A DNA stretch of 45,920 nucleotides from Prevotellaceae bacterium UBA4336 (GTDB lineage Bacteria; Bacteroidota; Bacteroidia; Bacteroidales; Bacteroidaceae). Below are positions 6,866-13,658 of this stretch, one piece after another (the first letter of the stretch is position 1; each line of letters begins with the position of its first letter). Under the pieces are notes generated by a model, which worked only from the letters and a program-made list of their open reading frames with translations, made no database searches and was not told where the DNA came from. Location: the NCBI GenBank assembly GCA_002394305.1, contig DGTM01000007.1, positions 1 to 45,920 of the forward strand, written 5' to 3'. Made by a program: the position numbers and the translations under genes.

Positions 6866-8389
6866 CTATTGGTACACAGTTATATATTGCCCTTTGTTAC
6901 CATAGCAGATATTGCATGGTCTTATTCCTTGACCATTACAAAGACCGCATCTACGCAGGTTGTCCCCGATGTACTTTGTACCAGAGCCACCGCAACCGTC
7001 ACATCCCATTGTTCCCATTCCCCCACAGGCCCAACATGCCTGCCATTGCTGAACAGGTATTGGGTCGCGATGGTGCTCAACGACGACGGTCTGTGTCGTT
7101 CCGCTGCTGGAAGTGCTGTTTTTAGAAGTGTTACTTGTTGTATTGGTTGTTGCTACGTTCTGTTGCGGCGTGTTCACTTTTATCTTCGACACTTGCACGC
7201 CAAGGTTGTTGCACTCGCCCTTGTAGCCATCCATTTCGTAGGGGAATCGCTTCGTGAAAGATACATAGTCGCCAATCTTCGTGTAGCCACGGTCGGTGGG
7301 AATGATGATTTTACCAGCATAGTTTATGACACCCCAATATCCATTAAGTCTGAAGCGCAGGAATCCAGTTCCACATTGTGCAATAGTGTCCAGTTCTACT
7401 GGTACAATCACTTTTCCCTCTTTATCTGTCAGTCCATAACGTCCGTTCTTACTTACCTTATAATAATTAGTGCTGCCGTTCTTCATCTCCACAGCACTGG
7501 CATAGCCGCCAATCACCTTGATGTCATCAGAAAACAAAATGGCTTTGCCATCTTTATCACGAAGTTTTTGCTTAAATTCATTTACGACATCTATTGGTAA
7601 CCCCCAAAACTTCCATTTTTGTTCACCTCTTTGCAATAAATCATAAGGAAGCTCAACCAAATTAATACTATTACAATTGTAAAAGGGGCTATTAATAAGG
7701 GCTATATTATTACTAAATATTTTTACATCCTTAAGATGTGAACAAGAACCAAATGCTTGATCCCCGATAATAGTGACATTTCTAGGTATTTCAACAGAGG
7801 TAAGATTTGAGTGATGAAAAGCCGCCATACCGATAGAAGATAACGATATGGGAAACTCTATTGTTGTGATAGCACACCCCCTAAATGCCCAACTTTCAAT
7901 ATCCTTTAATGATTTAGGCAGCACAACACTTCGTAAATTGACACACTCAGAGAAAGTGCTGTTTCTGATAATTGTTATTGAATTTGGCAATATCACACTT
8001 GATAAATTTCTACAATCTTCAAAAGCAGACTTTCCAATGGATTTAATGCTACTGGGAATTATAATATCTAAAAGATTTTCACAACTATAAAAAGCATAAT
8101 CTCCGATAGTTGTAACAGAATTAGGTATTTCAATTTTTTCAGGCTTAGTGGGAAATGCACGATCTCCTATTGAACAAACACCTTCTTTTATCACAACTCG
8201 ATTATATTTTTTATAGTACCATGGAGTTTCATCAAACTCTGAAAAATTAGGCATGTTTCCATTCCCAGAAATTGTCAATACACCATTGTTCAATTCCCAA
8301 TATAAGCCATTGCCAAAGGGTGCCTTCTCCGCCCATGTCGCAGAAGAGGCAAGGAGAAATAAAAAAGAACACAAAACCAATCTTTTCAT
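6866..8389 (-). CDS. Secreted BspA-like leucine-rich repeat protein with WG repeats and DnaJ-type zinc finger
   Basis: Length 507 residues with a signal peptide (MKRLVLCSFLFLLASSATWA). From about 55 to 265 there are LRR_5 repeats of the BspA/Treponema type (e.g. IEIPNSVTTIGDYAFYSCEN), usually linked to adhesion. From about 290 to 385 come two WG-like repeats (NGRYGLTDKEGKVIVP, NGYWGVINYAGKIIIP). After a Ser/Thr/Asn linker the last about 70 residues hold four cysteine motifs, CWACGGMG, CDGCGGSG, CGLCNGQG and CNICYGNK. Three are full CxxCxGxG, as in the DnaJ zinc-binding domain. There is no J domain. The gene, mainly its LRR part, is clearly richer in A+T than its neighbours and is flanked by related palindromic elements, which suggests acquisition by transfer. 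A long structured leader precedes it. Role in adhesion or protein binding is inferred. Confidence 0.85.
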   Translation of the reverse strand: MKRLVLCSFLFLLASSATWAEKAPFGNGLYWELNNGVLTISGNGNMPNFSEFDETPWYYKKYNRVVIKEGVCSIGDRAFPTKPEKIEIPNSVTTIGDYAFYSCENLLDIIIPSSIKSIGKSAFEDCRNLSSVILPNSITIIRNSTFSECVNLRSVVLPKSLKDIESWAFRGCAITTIEFPISLSSIGMAAFHHSNLTSVEIPRNVTIIGDQAFGSCSHLKDVKIFSNNIALINSPFYNCNSINLVELPYDLLQRGEQKWKFWGLPIDVVNEFKQKLRDKDGKAILFSDDIKVIGGYASAVEMKNGSTNYYKVSKNGRYGLTDKEGKVIVPVELDTIAQCGTGFLRFRLNGYWGVINYAGKIIIPTDRGYTKIGDYVSFTKRFPYEMDGYKGECNNLGVQVSKIKVNTPQQNVATTNTTSNTSKNSTSSSGTTQTVVVEHHRDPIPVQQWQACWACGGMGTMGCDGCGGSGTKYIGDNLRRCGLCNGQGIRPCNICYGNKGQYITVYQ

Positions 8390-8390
8390 A

Positions 8391-8631
8391 TTTGCTCAAA
8401 TTTAAAGTTAGTGCAATCATTTTCTTCAACAAGTTTGCACTAACTTCCGGATATGAGAAGAGTGCGCTCCTGCCATATCCCTGTCAGGCTCACCACAAGC
8501 CCCCAAACGTTATGGAGAAGACGCACTCTTGGTGCGTACTCCAAATACGTTTGGGTCGTTTGCTCGTTTTTCCTTTTCGTGGTGGTGATTCGACAGGGAA
8601 TTTGAGCAAAATGTTGTGTTCATACGAAACA
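8391..8631 (-). promoter_or_regulatory. Highly structured 5' leader (candidate cis-regulatory RNA) of the LRR gene
   Basis: Read on the minus strand from the promoter at 8637 to the ATG at 8389, about 240 nt hold nested complementary segments. P1 pairs 8599-8610 with 8391-8402 (TTTGCTCAAATT/AATTTGAGCAAA); its 3' strand ends one base before the AUG. P2: GTTAGTGCAA (8407-8416) with TTGCACTAAC (8435-8444). P3: GGATATG (8449-8455) with CATATCC (8475-8481). P4: CCCTGTC near 8480 with GACAGGG near 8592. P5: CACCAC (8492) with GTGGTG (8582). P6: CCCAAACGT near 8503 with ACGTTTGGG near 8547. Inside P6 sits a hairpin TGGAG..ACGCAC..GTGCGT.CTCCA. A competing pairing joins AAGAGTGCG near 8458 with CGCACTCTT near 8522. 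Closing P1 would mask the translation start. No known RNA family was recognised. Confidence 0.6.
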
Positions 8632-8636
8632 CAATG

Positions 8637-8644
8637 CAAAAGTA
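8637..8644 (-). promoter_or_regulatory. -7 promoter element upstream of the structured leader
   Basis: Minus-strand TACTTTTG fits TAnnTTTG. A TTTG lies 22 bases further upstream (8667-8670), slightly more than the usual spacing. Transcripts would start just before the structured leader. Confidence 0.55.
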
Positions 8645-8790
8645 ATGATTTTCGTTGAAAGGGAAGCAAATATCAAGAGAAAATTGCTAAAATTTTCTTC
8701 TTTTCGTGTGTTTTTATCAAAAAAGAGGGGTAAAACAGGGATGAAAGTGCAGATTATTCGCCTGTCGTTGAAGCAACTCACGAAGCAATG

Positions 8791-8987
8791 GCAAACTAAA
8801 CGTGTTTACATCGCCAACTAAACGTGCTTAGTCAGCAAACTAAACGTGCTTAGTCAGCAATTACTAGTGGATGAATGGCAATTTACTAATGAATAGTTGG
8901 CAAATTACCAATGGATGGATGGCAATCGACTTGTGGATCAATGGCAATCGACTTGTGGATCAATGGCAATCGACGCGAGGATTTGGG
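8791..8987. repeat. 22-bp tandem repeat array II (9 units)
   Basis: Nine units start at 8791, 8813, 8835, 8857 (21 bases), 8878, 8900, 8922, 8944 and 8966. All begin GCAA or GCCAA. Units 7 and 8 are identical (GCAATCGACTTGTGGATCAA plus TG). Each unit carries a small imperfect palindrome: CTAAACGTGCTTAG, ACTAATGAATAGT, CCAATGG or TTGTGGATCAA. An 18-base partial unit precedes them. GATTATTCGCCTG lies just upstream (8752) and recurs beside array IV. The surrounding 8645-8790 is AT-rich with no gene. Confidence 0.85.
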
Positions 8988-9029
8988 CTTGTCCATGCAA
9001 GGCACGACAAATATACAAATATAGAACAA

Positions 9030-9282
9030 GGAGGTGTGTCAAAATGTAAATTTAGTCGCCCTTCGGGCGAGAAATCTCAAATCTAAACTCCGTTTTATTA
9101 GGAAACGAATTGGAATAATGACAATAATAAACTCGCGGAAGGGAAGGAGTATTCTTCTGCCCGAATAGAATTTATTATAATTATTCTAATTCGTTTATTT
9201 TCGCTTCACTATTATGGGAAATCAATTTGTTTGAGTAGGATTTCTGCGCGAAAGCGCACTCCAATCATTTTGACGTACCCTC
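9030..9282. mobile_element. MITE-like element B, relative of element A in opposite orientation
   Basis: The ends are imperfect inverted repeats: GGAGGTGTGTCAAAATG (9030-9046) and CATTTTGACGTACCCTC (9266-9282). Inside, AACGAATTGGAATAAT near 9103 faces TTATTCTAATTCGTT near 9180. Read on the minus strand, about 9200 to 9115 aligns with 6219-6305 of element A at roughly 80 percent by eye, and the remaining end matches the opposite end of element A, as if the middle had been deleted. A hairpin with a GAAA loop (TGCGC GAAA GCGCA, 9245-9258) and a CGCCCTTCGGGCG hairpin near 9057 are also present. No ORF. Confidence 0.6.
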
Positions 9283-9358
9283 TTGTTCTTGATGAACCCT
9301 CTCTATTCCTCCTTCGCTGGAGCTCCCCACCAATTGCTCCCGAGGGGGAGAATATGAG

Positions 9359-10870
9359 TTACAATTTGTTTAGGGCAATGACTTGCTCGATGATGTCGCG
9401 GTTGTTGCAGAGACGCGGCACCTTGTGCTGTCCGCCGAGCTTGCCCTTCTGCTTGAGCCAGTCGTTGAAGACGCCGGGGCGACCCTCGATGAGTTCGAGC
9501 CGCTGCAGCGTGATGTCCTTGTAGCGCTTGGCTTCGTAGTCGGAGTTTATCTGCTGGAGGCTTTCGTCGAGGACTGTGGCGAAGTGTTCGAGGCTGTCCG
9601 GCTCGCGACTGAACTCCACGACCCACTGATGGCGACACTTACCGTTGGCATCCATGAAGACAGGTGCAGCGGTGTATTCCAGCACTTCGGCTCCCGTCTG
9701 CCGGCAGGCTTCGGCCAGTCCCTTCTCGGCATTGTCGACGATAAGCTCTTCGCCGAAGGCATTGATGAAGGACTTGGTGCGCCCTGTGATGATGAACTTA
9801 TAGGGGTCGCGACCGGTGAAGCGCACCATGTCGCCGATGATGTAGCGCCACAGACCGCTGGACGTCGTGATGACCATGGCATAGTTGCGGCCCGTCTCCA
9901 CGCCCCAAAGGGGAACGACGGTCGGCTCCGGGCTGTCGAACTCGTCCATCGGTATGAACTCGTAGAAGACACCGTAGTCTATCATCAGGCTCATGGCAGC
10001 GTCGGCAGGGTCGTCCTGGAGGCCGAAGAAGCCCTCGGAGGCATTGTACGTCTCCATGTAGTGCATCCGGGGCGAGGTGATGAGGCGCTGGTATTGCTGG
10101 CGATAGGGTGTGAAGGCCACGCCGCCGTGGAAGAAGACCTCCAGGTTGGGCCAGACCTCCTCGAGATGCTGCTTGCCACTGAGTTCCATCACGCGGTTCA
10201 AGACGGAGAGCATCCACGAGGGCACGCCGCTCAGGTTCGTCACGTTCTGCCGCATGGCCTCGCGGGCGATGCGGTCGCGCTTGATCTCGAAGTCACTGAG
10301 CAGGGCCGTGGCTTTCTTCGGCACACGCACCATGTTGACCAGCGGATTGATGTTCTCGATGAGGATGGCGCTGAGATCGCCCACAAGGCTGCCTGGCAGG
10401 TTGTAGTTGGGAGCATGACTGCCGCCCAGGATGAGCGCCTTGCCGTCGAAGATGCGGCTCTGCGGGTTGTTGCGCAGGTACCAGACGACAGCATCCTTGC
10501 CGCCAGCGTAGTGTGTGTCGTGCAGTCCGTCGGCCGAGACAGGGATGAACTTGCTCTTGTCGTTCGTCGTGCCGCTCGACTTGGCATACCACTTCACGCG
10601 ACCGGGCCACAGCACATCGCGCTCGCCCTGTCGCATACGGTCGATGTGTCCCTTCAGCTCCTCGTAGGTGTTGAGGGGTGTCTGGCGCGCAAAGTCCTCG
10701 TAGCTGAGACCGCTGCGGTAGCCGTGGGCCCTACCCCATTCGGTGTCGGCTGCTTTCTCCGTCAGCCGTTTGAGCACAGCACGCTGCAGGGCCTCTGCCT
10801 GTGTTGCGTAGAGGTCAAGCTTCCGGCATCGCTGGGAAAAGACGGGACGTATGAGACTTGTTAAATTCAA
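9359..10870 (-). CDS. GH3-family acyl-adenylate-forming enzyme
   Basis: Length 503 residues. Homologous in pattern to plant GH3 auxin-amido synthetases and their bacterial relatives: a Ser/Thr-rich nucleotide-binding loop (KSSGTTNDKSKFIPVS), the IIGDMVRFTGRDPYKFIITGR segment that joins the two lobes, and a C-terminal lid with INAFGEELIVDNAEKG. Bacterial substrates are mostly unknown. An acyl- or aryl-carboxylate to amino-acid conjugation is an inference. No ATG is available at the N-terminus: translation probably starts at TTG 10868-10870 (MNLTSLIRPVFSQRC). The codon two before it in frame is TGA, and that whole stretch is heptamer repeat. It follows rnc after 43 bases, so it is likely the last gene of the acpP-fabF-rnc operon. 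Confidence 0.85.
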   Translation of the reverse strand: MNLTSLIRPVFSQRCRKLDLYATQAEALQRAVLKRLTEKAADTEWGRAHGYRSGLSYEDFARQTPLNTYEELKGHIDRMRQGERDVLWPGRVKWYAKSSGTTNDKSKFIPVSADGLHDTHYAGGKDAVVWYLRNNPQSRIFDGKALILGGSHAPNYNLPGSLVGDLSAILIENINPLVNMVRVPKKATALLSDFEIKRDRIAREAMRQNVTNLSGVPSWMLSVLNRVMELSGKQHLEEVWPNLEVFFHGGVAFTPYRQQYQRLITSPRMHYMETYNASEGFFGLQDDPADAAMSLMIDYGVFYEFIPMDEFDSPEPTVVPLWGVETGRNYAMVITTSSGLWRYIIGDMVRFTGRDPYKFIITGRTKSFINAFGEELIVDNAEKGLAEACRQTGAEVLEYTAAPVFMDANGKCRHQWVVEFSREPDSLEHFATVLDESLQQINSDYEAKRYKDITLQRLELIEGRPGVFNDWLKQKGKLGGQHKVPRLCNNRDIIEQVIALNKL

Positions 10871-10896
10871 AATTCAAAATTGTTAAATTCAAAATT
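10861..10896. repeat. Heptamer tandem repeat C (TGAATTT type) over the GH3-gene start
   Basis: Plus strand AAATTCAAAATTCAAAATTG then TTAAATTCAAAATT; minus strand TGAATTT units at period 7 with one slip. It fills the gap between the rnc stop and the next gene and supplies that gene's probable TTG start codon. Confidence 0.85.
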
Positions 10897-10913
10897 ATCC
10901 GTGCTGCTGCGAA

Positions 10914-11732
10914 TCATTCTCCGTCTGTCGCTTCAGGTACAGGCGAAGCACTGTTCACCTTGGCTTTAGGACGTCTTGTCAGCTCGTCGCGCAGGCGATG
11001 GTCGTTGTGGAGGCGGTGCAGGGCGTTCCGGCTGGCTGTCTGGTGGCTCTCCTTCTTGGAGTAGCCCTTGCCGCGGCCGCACTCGTGCCCTTCGATGATG
11101 ACCTTCGAGCAGAAGAGCGGCGAGCCGTCCTCGGTCTTCGTTTCGTCCATCAGGACGTATTCGAGGTTGACCTTGTGCTTCTGGCACCATTCCAGCAGCT
11201 TGCTCTTGAAGTTGACCTCCTGCCGTGCAAGCTTGTCGATGTCGATATGGCGGTTCAGTATACGCTCCGTCACGAAGCTCTTGCAGTGGGCATACCCGCG
11301 GTCCAGGTAGATGGCGCCCACGAGGGCTTCGAAGGCATTGCCTGCCATGTAGCTGTTGTGCGTCTGGTTCTGTGTGTGCCGCTTCACGAGTTTGTCGAGC
11401 CCTATCTTCACGGCCAGCCTGCCCAGCGACTCGCGCTGCACGATTTTGCTGCGCGTGTTGGTCAGGAACCCTTCGCTCTTGCTGGGGAAGTGATGGTAGA
11501 CTATCTCGCCCACGACGGCGTCGAGCACGGCATCGCCCAGGAATTCCAGACGTTCGTTGTTGATGGGCGCTCCGCTCTTGCCGTGCGCCAGCATCGACTT
11601 GTGCATCAAGGCCTCCTGGTACAGGCCGATGTTGTGCGGATAGAAGCCCAGCATATCACGAAAGGCGCGATAAAGCTCCTTCTCCTTGCGGAAAGGTAAC
11701 CTTATCGCGTCTATCAGGTCTACGGCAGACAC
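10914..11732 (-). CDS. rnc: Ribonuclease III
   Basis: Double-strand-specific endoribonuclease for rRNA and mRNA processing. The nuclease domain (about 30-165) contains the signature NERLEFLGDAVLDAVVGEI with the metal-binding Glu and Asp residues, and NAFEALVGAIYLDRGY further on. A double-stranded RNA-binding domain follows at about 170-250 (FKSKLLEWCQKHKVNLEYVL to KKESHQTASRNALHRL). The last about 20 residues are variable. I prefer a GTG start at 11730-11732, one base after the fabF TAA, giving 272 residues. The alternative ATG at 11780 would overlap 47 bases of the conserved fabF 3' end and adds only a fabF shadow. The order acpP-fabF-rnc is widely conserved in Bacteroidetes. Confidence 0.93.
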   Translation of the reverse strand: MSAVDLIDAIRLPFRKEKELYRAFRDMLGFYPHNIGLYQEALMHKSMLAHGKSGAPINNERLEFLGDAVLDAVVGEIVYHHFPSKSEGFLTNTRSKIVQRESLGRLAVKIGLDKLVKRHTQNQTHNSYMAGNAFEALVGAIYLDRGYAHCKSFVTERILNRHIDIDKLARQEVNFKSKLLEWCQKHKVNLEYVLMDETKTEDGSPLFCSKVIIEGHECGRGKGYSKKESHQTASRNALHRLHNDHRLRDELTRRPKAKVNSASPVPEATDGE

Positions 11733-11733
11733 G

Positions 11734-12999
11734 TTAATCTGCGTATTTCTTGAAGATGATGCAGGCGTTGTGACCGCCAAAGCCGAAGGTATTGCTCAGG
11801 GCAGCCCTTACGGTGCGCTTCTGCGCCTGACCGAAGGTGAAGTTCAACTTATAGTCAATCTCGGGGTCGTCGTCGCCAGCCTCGTGGTTGATGGTGGGCG
11901 GAACGATGTCCTGGTTGACTGCCATCACGCTGGCCATTGCTTCGATGGCGCCGGCGGCTCCCAGCAGGTGTCCGGTCATGGACTTTGTGCTGCTGATGTT
12001 GAGCTTGTAGGCATGCTCTCCGAAGACGGCCTGTATTGCCTTGCATTCGCTGATGTCGCCCACATGCGTCGATGTGCCGTGCACGTTGATGTAGTCGATA
12101 TCCTCGGGACGGAAGCCGGCATCGTCGAGGGCATTCTCCATGACGAGTTTAGCTCCGAGGCCTTCGGGATGCGAAGCCGTGATGTGGTGTGCGTCGGCAC
12201 TCATGCCTTCGCCTGCCACTTCGGCATATATCTTTGCGCCGCGTGCCTTGGCGTGCTCCAGCTCCTCGAGAATCAGCACGGCACTGCCCTCGGCCATGAC
12301 GAATCCGTCGCGACTGGCGCTGAAGGGACGGCTGGCTCCCTCGGGATTGTCGTTGCGGGTGCTCAGGGCGTGCATGGCGGTGAAGCCACCCACACCGGCC
12401 GAGGTGATGGCTGCCTCTGCGCCGCCGCTGACGATGATGTCGGCCTTGCCCAGACGAATCAGGTTGAAGGCATCGGCAAGCGCGTTGGTCGAAGAGGCGC
12501 AAGCGCTGGAGGTGATGTAGTTGGGGCCGTGGAAGCCGTACTTGATGCTGATGTGACCGGCACAGATGTCGGATATCATCTTCGGCACGAAGAAGGGGTT
12601 GAACTTGGGGCCGAGGGTCTCGCCTGTCTTGGCATAGGCGGTCACCTCCTCCTCGTACGTCTTCATGCCGCCGATGCCGACGCCGAAGACGACGCCCACG
12701 CGGTTCTTGTCGATGGCATCCAGGTCCATTGCACTGTCCTCGACAGCCATGACTGCTGAGGCAAAGGCAAACTGGCAATAGGGGTCCATCTTGCGGGCTT
12801 CCTTTCGGTCGATGAAGTCCTCGGGATTGAAGTTCTTCACCTCGCAGGCGAACTGCGTCTTGAACTTCGAGGCATCGAAATGCGTTATCGGCGCAGCACC
12901 GCTCTTCCCCGCCAGCATGTTCTGCCACGTCTCCGCAGCAGTGTTGCCCAGGGGAGTCACAGCGCCTATGCCTGTCACTACAACTCTTTTCAGTTCCAT
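11734..12999 (-). CDS. fabF: Beta-ketoacyl-ACP synthase II
   Basis: Condenses malonyl-ACP with acyl-ACP in fatty-acid elongation, cytoplasmic. Length 421 residues, normal for FabF. The Cys-His-His triad is visible: Cys167 in TSSACASSTNA, His307 in NVHGTSTHVGD and His344 in KSMTGHLLGAAG. The C-terminal loop SNTFGFGGHNA is intact. It lies 211 bases downstream of acpP, an unusually long gap filled with repeats, and one base before the preferred rnc start. No separate promoter is evident, so it is probably transcribed from the acpP promoter. Confidence 0.97.
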   Translation of the reverse strand: MELKRVVVTGIGAVTPLGNTAAETWQNMLAGKSGAAPITHFDASKFKTQFACEVKNFNPEDFIDRKEARKMDPYCQFAFASAVMAVEDSAMDLDAIDKNRVGVVFGVGIGGMKTYEEEVTAYAKTGETLGPKFNPFFVPKMISDICAGHISIKYGFHGPNYITSSACASSTNALADAFNLIRLGKADIIVSGGAEAAITSAGVGGFTAMHALSTRNDNPEGASRPFSASRDGFVMAEGSAVLILEELEHAKARGAKIYAEVAGEGMSADAHHITASHPEGLGAKLVMENALDDAGFRPEDIDYINVHGTSTHVGDISECKAIQAVFGEHAYKLNISSTKSMTGHLLGAAGAIEAMASVMAVNQDIVPPTINHEAGDDDPEIDYKLNFTFGQAQKRTVRAALSNTFGFGGHNACIIFKKYAD

Positions 13000-13009
13000 G
13001 CTTATCTTA

Positions 13010-13044
13010 ATTCATAATTATTAATTCATAATTCATAATTACAA
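13010..13044. repeat. Heptamer tandem repeat D-left (TGAATTA type)
   Basis: Units ATTCATA, ATTATTA, ATTCATA, ATTCATA and ATTACAA (minus strand TGAATTA rotations), ending 10 bases before the fabF start codon. Confidence 0.85.
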
Positions 13045-13065
13045 CGTCCCACGGGAGCTGTTCTT

Positions 13066-13170
13066 GGCGAACGCTTCCTCTGAAGCACGCGGGCGCGAAC
13101 CTTGTTGTTACGTTACTTCCGGAATGACTCTCGGCGAACCGCTCCTCCCCGAAGCACGCGGGCGCGAGCC
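13066..13170. repeat. GC-rich direct duplication between acpP and fabF
   Basis: Two copies of a 36-38 base GC-rich block (13066-13101 and 13133-13170) share GGCGAAC, a CTCCTC-like stretch, and GAAGCACGCGGGCGCGA. They are separated by about 31 bases and are enclosed by heptamer tracts D-left and D-right in inverted orientation. No ORF. The function is unknown; it lies within the acpP-fabF transcript. Confidence 0.75.
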
Positions 13171-13171
13171 C

Positions 13172-13197
13172 TTATTATGAATTATGAATTATGAATT
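13172..13197. repeat. Heptamer tandem repeat D-right (TGAATTA type)
   Basis: ATTATGA three times in tandem (13174-13194) plus flanks, in the opposite orientation to D-left. It ends 13 bases from the acpP stop codon. Confidence 0.85.
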
Positions 13198-13210
13198 CCG
13201 AATGGATTCC

Positions 13211-13447
13211 TTATCCTTTGTTAGCCTCGATGAATGCGATGGCATCACCTACGGTTGAGATCTTCTCGGCCTTGTCGTCGGGAATGGTAATCTCGAAAGC
13301 GTTCTCGAAGGCCATAATCAGCTCTACGGTGTCCAGAGAGTCTGCGCCCAGGTCGTTGGAGAAAGATGCTTCGGGAGTAACGTCGGACTCATCAACGCCC
13401 AGCTTGTCTACGATAATCTCTTTTACTTTTGCTTCAATTTCTGACAT
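13211..13447 (-). CDS. acpP: Acyl carrier protein
   Basis: Small acidic carrier of growing acyl chains on 4'-phosphopantetheine. The 78 residues are the typical length, with the attachment site GADSLDTVEL (Ser37). It is the first gene of the fatty-acid synthesis operon, divergent from priA across 211 bases. Its own promoter-like element lies about 80 bases upstream. Confidence 0.97.
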   Translation of the reverse strand: MSEIEAKVKEIIVDKLGVDESDVTPEASFSNDLGADSLDTVELIMAFENAFEITIPDDKAEKISTVGDAIAFIEANKG

Positions 13448-13527
13448 AACTTATAAATTTAATGTTACTATTCGACTTTTCTTCTTTACATTCGAGCGGA
13501 TTGAGGCCGCTTTCTTGTTTCGCGGTG

Positions 13528-13535
13528 CAAAGTAA
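13528..13535 (-). promoter_or_regulatory. Probable promoter of acpP
   Basis: Minus-strand TTACTTTG, one mismatch from TAnnTTTG, with TTGC about 20 bases upstream (13556). It is 80 bases before the acpP start codon. Confidence 0.5.
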
Positions 13536-13641
13536 CGACATTTTGCGCAATTATGCAATATCTTGACACAAAAATGTGCCCATTTATGCACATTTTAACC
13601 TTTATTGTGCACAAATGTACGTTCGTGTGCAAAGATTGTTG

Positions 13642-13649
13642 TAACTTTG
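13642..13649 (+). promoter_or_regulatory. Promoter of priA, nearly leaderless
   Basis: TAACTTTG fits TAnnTTTG exactly. Only 9 bases (CAGGCACTT) separate it from the ATG at 13659, so the leader would be about 4-6 nt. Confidence 0.7.
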
Positions 13650-13658
13650 CAGGCACTT

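Noticed and set aside
8791..8987. CRISPR array
   Set aside because: The repeated units are contiguous, 22 bases long and without unique spacers, and no cas genes are present.
8871..9086. A 71-residue ORF reading through the 22-bp array
   Set aside because: Its first half is only the translation of the repeat units, and the rest has no features of a protein.
9359..10870. Glycoside hydrolase family 3
   Set aside because: The sequence carries the adenylate-forming motifs of the plant GH3 (auxin-responsive) family, not the barrel of glycoside hydrolase family 3; the shared name is a coincidence.
10914..11780. ATG at 11780 as the start of rnc
   Set aside because: It would overlap 47 bases of the conserved fabF 3' end and add residues that are a shadow of FabF; GTG at 11732 fits the family better.
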